DNA of 6,401 bases, from positions 1 to 6,401 of the forward strand of contig JAKMDG010000332.1 in assembly GCA_022428035.1 (NCBI GenBank). Direction: 5' to 3'. Source of the stretch: Longimicrobiales bacterium. Lineage in GTDB: Bacteria > Gemmatimonadota > Gemmatimonadetes > Longimicrobiales > Gaopeijiaceae. Under the pieces are notes generated by a model. It searched no databases. It was not told the origin of the DNA and saw only the letters and a program-made list of their open reading frames with translations. This document shows, piece after piece, positions 1 to 6,200 of the stretch; the stretch's first letter is position 1, and every line of letters starts with the position of its first letter. A program made the translations under genes and the position numbers.

Positions 1-1
1 T

Positions 2-673
2 CACCGCACCGTCAGCCGGAGCGCCTCCCTGACACGCCGTGAGCGGGATCGTCACCTTGCCCTGAAGCCGGGCGACGTTGAACTCGAAGAGACCGCCGTA
101 CTCGATGATCTGCCGGGTGATCTCGTCCTTGCCCTCCGTGAACTCGGAGAGCTGGATCTCCTCACCCGCCTTGATCCGTTCGATCATGGAGAAATCGTTG
201 GTCGCGAGCACCCCGAGGTTTTGACAATTCTCGTTGTAGATCCGCTCGATGCTCTCGGCCACGACAACCTTGATACCGGCATGGAGCTCCGCGTATGGGC
301 TGGCTTCGCGACTGCTTCCCTTCCCTCGGCGTTTCCCGGCTACCGAGCAGACAAAACCGCCATCGCGGACCGCGTTGCGCTGCACTGGATACTCGGTATC
401 GCCACTGGACTGATTCGTCGTCCGCAGGCCGAGATAGGGAAAGTCGCCCAGCGTCTCATCATAGAAGAAGCAGATGTACGCGGGCGTGATCTCATCGGTC
501 GAAATCTGGTCGCGAAGGTTGGACTTCAGGTCATCCGTCAGTTCAATATCATGCCCCTCGTACAGCTGGGCCTTCACCAGCTCCGCGTCGTCGAGGAGAT
601 AGAGGATCCGACCTTCAAACTGCAGGGTGGTCGGACGCTTTTCGATTCTGCGGTCGAGTAAGTCCTTGATCAT
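2..673 (-). CDS. Aconitase/3-isopropylmalate dehydratase superfamily protein, N-terminal swivel domain (partial, runs off left edge)
   Basis: Reading the minus strand from ATG at 673 gives 224 codons with no stop before the window edge, so the C-terminal part is missing. The translation contains two hallmarks of the aconitase-superfamily swivel domain. ISTDEITPA (residues 57-65) resembles the TDxIxPA motif of aconitases and LeuD, and GKRRGKGSSRE (113-123) carries the GSSRE substrate-binding loop. It is followed by SPYAELHAGIKVVVAESIERIY, matching the LeuD pattern of a helix and strand after GSSRE. The family dehydrates and rehydrates hydroxy-acids such as isopropylmalate, citrate or homocitrate in the cytoplasm. 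A stand-alone LeuD is about 200 residues and would be ending here. This frame is still open after a VTIPL strand and an Ala/Gly-rich stretch, which suggests a linker to a downstream Fe-S catalytic domain, that is, a swivel-first single-chain enzyme. The start is supported by GAGGGA five bases upstream. The substrate cannot be told from this half. The plus-strand ORF at 221-661 is its antisense shadow. Confidence 0.8.
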   Translation of the reverse strand, partial: MIKDLLDRRIEKRPTTLQFEGRILYLLDDAELVKAQLYEGHDIELTDDLKSNLRDQISTDEITPAYICFFYDETLGDFPYLGLRTTNQSSGDTEYPVQRNAVRDGGFVCSVAGKRRGKGSSREASPYAELHAGIKVVVAESIERIYNENCQNLGVLATNDFSMIERIKAGEEIQLSEFTEGKDEITRQIIEYGGLFEFNVARLQGKVTIPLTACQGGAPADGAV

Positions 674-677
674 GCAC

Positions 678-684
678 GTCCCTC
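678..684 (-). promoter_or_regulatory. Ribosome binding site of the aconitase-family gene
   Basis: On the minus strand the sequence reads GAGGGAC followed within a few bases by the ATG at 673. GAGGGA to ATG spacing is 5 nt, a good Shine-Dalgarno arrangement. It supports the chosen start. Confidence 0.55.
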
Positions 685-701
685 GGGAGTTTCAGCTGAC
701 G

Positions 702-731
702 CTCCAGATCCTGAAACCAACGGATCTGGAG
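702..731. repeat. Perfect inverted repeat, 10-bp arms, 10-nt loop
   Basis: CTCCAGATCC (702-711) is followed by the spacer TGAAACCAAC (712-721) and then GGATCTGGAG (722-731), the exact reverse complement of the first arm. It lies 28 bases upstream of the start codon of the minus-strand aconitase-family gene, in its promoter or 5' leader, and about 140 bases upstream of the plus-strand propeller gene. There is no T-tract on either side, so it is not an ordinary intrinsic terminator. It could be an operator for a dimeric repressor (arm centres 20 bp apart, two helical turns) or an RNA stem-loop in the leader of the dehydratase mRNA. The sequence shows the symmetry; the role is inferred. Confidence 0.6.
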
Positions 732-860
732 GGACCCGAAAGGTGCTGGAGCCGGGGGCCGAGGCAAGTGTTGTCGGCACCACCCCGGTCTTGAGCATGG
801 GCAACTCTTCGCGGTGCTACGATCATCTAGATCTGTCATGCAACGGCTTGGACCGTCTGT

Positions 861-868
861 AAGGGGGG
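861..868 (+). promoter_or_regulatory. Ribosome binding site of the beta-propeller gene
   Basis: AAGGGGGG sits 5 nt before the ATG at 874. The in-frame ATG at 814 and the one at 838 have no comparable purine tract, and the protein from 874 begins directly with a signal peptide, so this site decides the start. Confidence 0.6.
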
Positions 869-873
869 ATGAG

Positions 874-2157
874 ATGAGGGCTTGTCGTTCGACCGTGGTG
901 GCGCTGACCGTGTTGGGGCTCTGGTCGGGGAACGCCCCTGTCGAGGGACAGACCGTCGTGGACCTTCCGGTGCAGGACCGTGCGCTCAGCGTCGACTTCG
1001 ACGAGGTCTACCGCGTCGGCTCCTTCGACGGAGACCTGTGGGAGACGTTCGGGGAGATCGTCGGTCTCGCGTTCGACGGATCCGGAAACCTCTACGTTCT
1101 GGATCGCCAGGCATCTCAAGTGACGGTGGTCGATGCCGACGGACGATTCGTACGAACCATCGGACAACCGGGCGAAGGGCCAGGCGAGTTTCGCATGCCG
1201 ATGGCCTTCACCGTCATGAGGCAAGGGCAGCTCGTAGTCGCCGACCTCGGGCACAGGTCATATCAGCTGTTCGATGCTGAAGGCACCTTCGAGCGTATGG
1301 TGTCCATGGGTGGAGCCGACGAGATCAGATTCGGGGACATAGCTCCGCACCCGAACGGGAGCGCAATCATCTCCGGGGGGGGTGGTGCCGTGGTCGCCAT
1401 GCGCTCCGGCCCCGGCGCTCCGGAAACTCCACTGACCCGTCCCGTCGAGGTCATCTCACTGACCGGTGACGTGGCCGACGTGGAGCCTATCGCCCAGGCA
1501 TGGAACCCTCCGAGGGAAGGACGACCTCAGCAGCTTGAGGCCGGCGGTATGCGTATTCGGATGTCGATGGCGGACCCACGCACTTTCGAGCCGCAGCTGC
1601 TGGTAGGGGCGCTTCCGGACGGAGGTGTCGCCTATGCCGATTCGACCACGTACACAATCAAGGTCGTGCAAGCGGATGGGGCGGTATCCCGTTCCCTTAA
1701 CCGGTCCTTCGAACCTCGCGAGGTCGACCGGCGCATGCAGGATGCCGAGAAAGAGCGACGACTCCACGAGCTGGAATCAGGCGAGGGACCGCGGATGCAG
1801 GTGCTGACCAGAAACGGGTCGGGCGGCGGAACGCGTGCGCTCGGGCAGGACGCGATCGAGGAGATGGTGCGGGGTCAGATCGACCAGATGCAATTCTACC
1901 CGGAGTTGCCGGTCCTCATGGACCTTCAATCGAGTTGGAGCGGGAAACTTTGGGCACAGCGGCGTGGAGATGCGCCCATGGACCCCGGGGCGATCGATGT
2001 CATGACCGTCGAGGGGCAGTACGGGGGGACGTTCTCCGCAGGATCACTGGAGATGCCAGCCGCATTCGGGCCGGATGGGCTCGCAGCATGGATCGAACGG
2101 GATGAGTTCGACGTGCCTACGATCGTAGTGAGGAGGCTGCCGAGGGTGCTGAACTAG
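874..2157 (+). CDS. Secreted 6-bladed beta-propeller protein (NHL-like), ligand unknown
   Basis: From ATG 874 this is a 427-residue protein with an N-terminal Sec-type signal peptide: MRACR, then a hydrophobic core around residues 6-17, then a likely cleavage near VEG-Q at about residue 25. There is no lipobox cysteine, so it is probably periplasmic or secreted rather than a lipoprotein. The mature part begins with repeated propeller blades. EIVGLAFDGSGNLYVLD (61-77) is followed by a QVTVVDADG strand, GEGPGEFRMP (100-109) and LVVADLGH (from 120). The GxGPGEF loop and the NLYVLD/LVVAD strands are typical of 6-bladed beta-propeller proteins related to NHL repeats. The middle (about residues 265-350) is more charged, with a Gly-rich segment, and probably forms an insertion or long loops. 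These propellers usually bind protein, peptide or small-molecule partners; no catalytic residues are evident. An upstream in-frame ATG at 814 would extend it by 20 residues and bury the signal peptide, so it is rejected. No operon partner is visible. Confidence 0.85.
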   Translation: MRACRSTVVALTVLGLWSGNAPVEGQTVVDLPVQDRALSVDFDEVYRVGSFDGDLWETFGEIVGLAFDGSGNLYVLDRQASQVTVVDADGRFVRTIGQPGEGPGEFRMPMAFTVMRQGQLVVADLGHRSYQLFDAEGTFERMVSMGGADEIRFGDIAPHPNGSAIISGGGGAVVAMRSGPGAPETPLTRPVEVISLTGDVADVEPIAQAWNPPREGRPQQLEAGGMRIRMSMADPRTFEPQLLVGALPDGGVAYADSTTYTIKVVQADGAVSRSLNRSFEPREVDRRMQDAEKERRLHELESGEGPRMQVLTRNGSGGGTRALGQDAIEEMVRGQIDQMQFYPELPVLMDLQSSWSGKLWAQRRGDAPMDPGAIDVMTVEGQYGGTFSAGSLEMPAAFGPDGLAAWIERDEFDVPTIVVRRLPRVLN

Positions 2158-2175
2158 AGGGTTCCCAACCCCTAG
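2154..2175 (+). terminator. Imperfect hairpin straddling the stop codon of the propeller gene
   Basis: CTAGAGGGTT, loop CCC, then AACCCCTAG forms a nine-pair stem with one bulged A, and it includes the TAG stop at 2155-2157. A second small hairpin follows at 2186-2200 (CGCCG, AGACA, CGGCG). Neither is followed by a T-tract, so a classical rho-independent terminator is not supported. They may mark the 3' end of the propeller mRNA. Confidence 0.25.
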
Positions 2176-2303
2176 ATACCACGCTCGCCGAGACACGGCG
2201 GCCTGCGCCTGCCCTCCTATCCCCCTCGTGAACCGGCTCAGGCGAGCACTTTCGCCCACCGTCATCGATGGCAAATTGAGACATCCGCATGGCGGAGCAA
2301 GGC

Positions 2304-2325
2304 GATGACGCCTCGATGACGCCTC
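2304..2325 (+). promoter_or_regulatory. Perfect 11-bp tandem repeat upstream of the regulator operon (candidate SARP-type operator)
   Basis: The unit GATGACGCCTC occurs at 2304-2314 and again immediately at 2315-2325 without mismatch. The core CGATGACG also appears inverted (CGTCATCG) at 2260-2267. An 11-bp period places both copies on the same face of the helix. SARP/BTAD-type regulators, which have OmpR-like winged helices, are known to bind heptameric direct repeats with 11-bp periodicity a short distance upstream of the -10 box. Here a TAnnnT hexamer (TAGGGT, 2331-2336) begins 5 nt after the repeat. The second gene downstream encodes a protein of that class, so autoregulation is plausible. 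The repeat is seen directly; the operator role is inferred. Confidence 0.5.
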
Positions 2326-2330
2326 CCTTC

Positions 2331-2336
2331 TAGGGT
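2331..2336 (+). promoter_or_regulatory. Weak candidate -10 element for the regulator operon
   Basis: TAGGGT fits only the TAnnnT pattern, and there is no recognisable -35 hexamer 16-18 bp upstream. The position that would be the -35 is covered by the tandem repeat, as in activator-dependent promoters. The assignment depends on that context. Confidence 0.2.
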
Positions 2337-2364
2337 TCTCGCTCATCCGATGACCACCCCAACC

Positions 2365-2371
2365 AGCAGGG
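2365..2371 (+). promoter_or_regulatory. Ribosome binding site favouring the ATG at 2377
   Basis: AGCAGGG ends 5 nt before ATG 2377. The other in-frame ATG, at 2350, has its nearest purine-rich match (AGGG, 2332-2335) 14 nt away, which is too far. This site therefore favours the start nine codons further downstream. Confidence 0.4.
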
Positions 2372-2376
2372 TTTTG

Positions 2377-3243
2377 ATGAGTCAGGCGAGCACAGTGAAG
2401 GTTCTGCAGCACCCCTACCACGAGTTCGAGGATCTGAGCGGCGGCCGCGCAGGAATGCGCGAAGCCGCAGGCTTGGCCGGCTCGGCTTTGGTCTGGGTCA
2501 TGGGCGATAGGGGTAACAAGGCGCACGCGGACCTGCTTCGTACTCGCCCCGGCGGTCTTGCGTTGCTCGTCATTCTCCCCCGCCCGGAGCAGATCGAAGC
2601 CGAGCAGGCTCTGGTTCCCATGCTCACTCAGTGTCGACCCGCCGGCTACCTGCCCCATCACCACGGCCCCGAGCCCTCCGACCTGGCCCAAGTGCTGCGT
2701 CGGCCTCCGTCTGACCTGGCCGCGGACGTCACCGATTATCTTCGGTGGAGAGGTCTCGTCTTCGATCGCGACACCCTCCACTTGCTGCGCCAGATCATCG
2801 ATCTGTCCAAGAACGTCCGCACAGTTGAGGGCCTGGCGCGCGGGCTTTACGTGAGCCGGCGCGCACTGGGTCGCAGGCTAACATCCAGAGGGCTCCCCGT
2901 ACCCTCGCACTGGCTGCAGGTCGCTCGACTCATACGCTTATCCACCAAGCTGCAGAACTCACAGGCGAACCTCTTCTCGATCGCGTGTGCGTCCGGCTAC
3001 CCGGACGGCTTTTCCGTGAGCAACCAGATGAGCCGGATGCTCGGCACCCGGCCCAGCATCGTACGAGAACACCTCGGGTGGGAGTGGGTGTTCGAAGCCT
3101 GGCTGAGGTCCGAGGCCGAGTCTGGCGGGCTTGCGCCTACGGCCGCCAGAGAGATCGCATCAGGTCCCCGGTCGGGGCCAACGTCGCGCGCGGCGCACCC
3201 CCGTTCGACGTTGGGGCGACCTCGCCGGAAGAGCCGGAAGTAG
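2377..3243 (+). CDS. AraC-type helix-turn-helix transcriptional regulator with receiver-like N-terminal half
   Basis: The protein is 288 residues from ATG 2377 (297 from the alternative ATG at 2350). The C-terminal DNA-binding domain starts near residue 150 with VEGLARGLYVSRRALGRRL, a first helix-turn-helix. The second HTH follows: IACASGYPDGFSVSNQMSRM (SNQM at 215-218), then GTRPSIVREHLGWEW (LGWEW at 233-237). This matches the AraC/XylS pattern of a Gly-Tyr/Phe turn, a recognition helix and a G-x-x-P-S-x-x-R end. The first ~140 residues are not an obvious sugar-binding cupin. They alternate hydrophobic strands and helices (ALVWVM, LALLVILP, AGYLP), like a response-regulator or flavodoxin fold, but I see no convincing phospho-acceptor Asp. 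The last ~35 residues are Arg/Lys/Ser/Pro-rich and probably disordered. It likely acts in the cytoplasm on DNA. The stop lies 9 nt before the next gene's ATG, in the same frame, so the two are probably co-transcribed and translationally coupled. Targets are unknown. Confidence 0.82.
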   Translation: MSQASTVKVLQHPYHEFEDLSGGRAGMREAAGLAGSALVWVMGDRGNKAHADLLRTRPGGLALLVILPRPEQIEAEQALVPMLTQCRPAGYLPHHHGPEPSDLAQVLRRPPSDLAADVTDYLRWRGLVFDRDTLHLLRQIIDLSKNVRTVEGLARGLYVSRRALGRRLTSRGLPVPSHWLQVARLIRLSTKLQNSQANLFSIACASGYPDGFSVSNQMSRMLGTRPSIVREHLGWEWVFEAWLRSEAESGGLAPTAAREIASGPRSGPTSRAAHPRSTLGRPRRKSRK

Positions 3244-3252
3244 ACGTTCGTA

Positions 3253-6200
3253 ATGCCTGAACTTCGCGTGGATCTACTCGGTGGTGTAAAGGTCACGAGA
3301 GATGGGGCGTCGGTTTCACTCGCTCCGTTCGAGGCGGCGCTCGTCGCAGTCGTCTACTCGCGCGGCGAAATCTCAAGACCGGGGATTGCCCGGCGGCTGT
3401 GGATCGGGGAATTCGACTCCCGTGCTCGCCATCGACTTCGCCAATTGATCTCCAAGACTCGTAAGCGGGTCGGCCCAGAGCTCTTCGAAGTCGACGGGGA
3501 CCTCGTCAGAGCTTCTTCTTCGGTACCCTCAGACGTCGGTGACGTACGGCGCGCTGGCGGACCGCCACACCTGGAGCGAGCAGCACGCGCTCTTGCGCGA
3601 GGCCGGCTGGCGCCGGGAATCGAGGCCTTACCCGACCAGTTCGATGACTGGTGCGATGCATTGTGGCGCTCCTGGGAGCGCTCGATCACCTCAGCTGCAC
3701 GGACCGCCTGGCCTGTCTGCACGCAGGCCGGTGAGTGGCGTGAGGCCAGAGACGCCGCGGAAGCCATGGTCGTGCTGGACCCGTCCGACGCCCAGTGGGT
3801 TGCGCGGCTCATTGAGGCTCGCGGAAGAAGTGGCCAGGAACGATCGGCCGAGGTCGCTTACTCGGAGTACACCGCACAGTTGTCTGCTGGCAAGCAATGC
3901 AACCCTGAAGTCGAGACCATCATCGAAGTCGTTCGTGCGCTTCCGGGCACGTCAGATACCATCACCGCACGGCCACCACGGTTCGTCGGCCGCCGGCACG
4001 CGATCGACGCGATCACACCGCTCTTCGACAACCTCCGCGAGGGACGCCCCGGCTTTGCGCTGGTCACCGGAGAGGCTGGAATCGGAAAGACCCGCCTCCT
4101 CGATGAACTGCGACGGACCGCACACCTGGACGGGTTCCGCTGCCTGCATGCGCGGGGGGTCGAGTTCGAGCGGGTCATCGCTCTCAATCCGTTGGTCGAT
4201 GCACTGCTCTCCGTCGATCTCGAATCGCATCTGTCAGCACTTGGCGAACCCTGGCGCTCGGTCATTGGCGAGGTGCTGCCCAGTGGCGCGCTAGAGGATC
4301 CAATCGGCGAGCTCCCGCTCATCCAGGAAGAGAATCTGTCCAGAAGGCTCTTTGACGCCTTCTCGCTCCTCCTGGACAACATCGCGAGGGAACGGCCGAC
4401 GGTGCTGTTTCTCGACGACCTTCACTGGGCGGACTCGACCACCGTCTCGACGCTCCAGTTCTTCCAGCGCAGGAGCACGAATACCCCCTTCGCCGTCGTA
4501 GCGTCGATTCGGCCCGCGGCCGTGGGCCCAAGGGGGCCCGCCAGAGCACTCCTCAGCGGCGACTCCAAGATCGTCTCACATCGATTCGATCTCGGAGATC
4601 TCTCCAGGAAAGAGGCACAGGCTCTCGTTCAGGATGTCATGGGAGACACTGCCACCGATCTGGACACCCAAGCCGTGATTGAGTCCACCGGGTGTCACCC
4701 TCTCTACCTCATTGAGGTGGCCAGGAATCGAGCCGACTCGATCCCGAAAGACGGCGCTCCTTTTGGGCCGATGGCCGTCGTACCGGTGTCACTAAGAGAG
4801 GTACTCTCAGCCCGGACGCGTGGCCTTTCAGAAGCGGCCCGCAGCGTGTCCGCCATTCTCGCAATCGGTGCTGGCCGAATGCGACTCAGCGAGCTGTCGG
4901 CACTGACCGGCGACTCTATCGACGACGTCGTTGAGACAGCGGAGGAGCTCCAGGCCGCCAGGATTGTCGACGGTCAACGGGACCGAATCTGGATCGCTCA
5001 CGACCTGTTCCGAGGCGCCATCTACCATGAACTGAGCGAACCACGTCGAGCCGTTCTGCATCGACGTATGGCTGTGTTTCTTCAAGATCGGGACGACCCC
5101 CCGGCAGACGAACTCGCGACGCACCTGGACCAAGCTGGAGATGCCGCAGCAGCAGCAGAGTACGGATGGATTGCAGGAGAGCGCTGCCTCGCTCGAGGGA
5201 CCGTAGCTGAGGCCGCCCACTTCTACGAGCTCACCGCTCGGAACGATTCCGACCCAAAGCGGATGGCCGAGGCGACTGCACGGCAAGGCATCGCCCACCA
5301 TCTCGGACGTGACATGGCGAGAGCCGCACCCGTTCTGGAACTGGCTTCGCTACGACTCCGTGACATCGGGGACAGCCAGCAGGCTCGCCGTATCGATATC
5401 AGGAGGGTCGAGGCTCTGGCCGAGGACGGCAACGCAGAGAGGTCCGATCTGATCGCCCGTTTGCAGGCGATCAACGAAGGCGCTCGAGCCGAGGAAGATT
5501 GGGAGGGGGTGGCTTTGGCGTTGGATGGCAAGATCCAGATCCTGCACGGCGTGGGTGACCTTCAGGCGATATCAGACGTGCTGGACGAGTGTCGGGATAT
5601 CTCCGAGATGTCAGCCAGTACTGCTGCTGCGGTCGCTCACATTACTTTGGCTCTCGACGTGGTGTTTGGGGATGCGGCGACGGGAATGAGGTCTGCCGAA
5701 CGCGCTCTGGTGCTGACGAAGGAGGGCGGAGATCATCGTCTTCGTGCGTTGCTCCGGGCCATGGCGATGTGGCAGCTTCGTGGTCGGGTGGTAGGTGAGG
5801 ATTTCGAAAGACTCGTTCACGAAGCTCGTAGCCTCGCGAAAGCGGCCGGCGACATTCGAGTTCGCTTCAGCACCGAGAGTAACCTGGCCGTAGCGGCTCT
5901 CGACGCGGGAAACCACGATCGAGCTGAGGCTCTGTTTGACAAGGCCTCTCAGCTGCTGGGTAATGCCGAGATGGACCACGCCCGATTCAACCACTGGAAC
6001 AACCTAGGAGAGCTTCACCTAGCACGCAGAGATTTTGGGGCAGCCCGGAATTCATTCCTGCAAGCTGAAAACCATCTGGGGCCTACGACCCCTCCGTATG
6101 CGTCGCAGGCTGTCGCAGCCGGCCTCGGTCTTTGTGCCCTAGAAACGGGGGACTTGGGTGAGGCTCGGAGAAGACGGGAGCAGGTCTCCGTTCCCACGGG

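Noticed and set aside
221..661. Plus-strand ORF of 146 codons
   Set aside because: It is exactly antisense, codon on codon, to the minus-strand aconitase-family gene, whose translation carries conserved motifs. This translation resembles nothing known.
791..823. Sigma-70-like promoter for the propeller gene (TTGAGC at 791-796, TACGAT at 818-823)
   Set aside because: The spacer is 21 bp, too long for a standard promoter, and no better -35 fits the TACGAT hexamer.
814..873. Upstream in-frame ATGs at 814 and 838 as starts of the propeller gene
   Set aside because: They would add 20 or 12 polar residues ahead of the signal peptide and lack a Shine-Dalgarno tract. ATG 874 has AAGGGGGG at the right spacing.
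2241..2256. Small hairpin GGCGA, GCACTT, TCGCC
   Set aside because: A 5-bp stem is expected by chance in sequence this GC-rich. It has no T-tract and no clear position relative to a gene end.
2044..2781. Minus-strand ORF of 245 codons
   Set aside because: It overlaps the end of the propeller gene, the intergenic region and the AraC-type gene. Its translation is low in recognisable motifs and looks like a GC-rich antisense shadow.
3539..4294. Plus-strand ORF of 251 codons
   Set aside because: It is out of frame inside the BTAD/ATPase gene, and its Ser/Arg/Pro-rich translation is typical of a frame-shifted shadow. The Walker A motif is in the other frame.
3858..4382. Minus-strand ORF of 174 codons
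   Set aside because: It is antisense to the ATPase domain, with a Ser/Arg-rich translation and no domain or RBS support.
5140..5162. Run of gca/gag triplets (poly-Ala stretch) as a microsatellite
   Set aside because: It is a short alanine-rich helix within the solenoid of the large regulator and is ordinary coding sequence.
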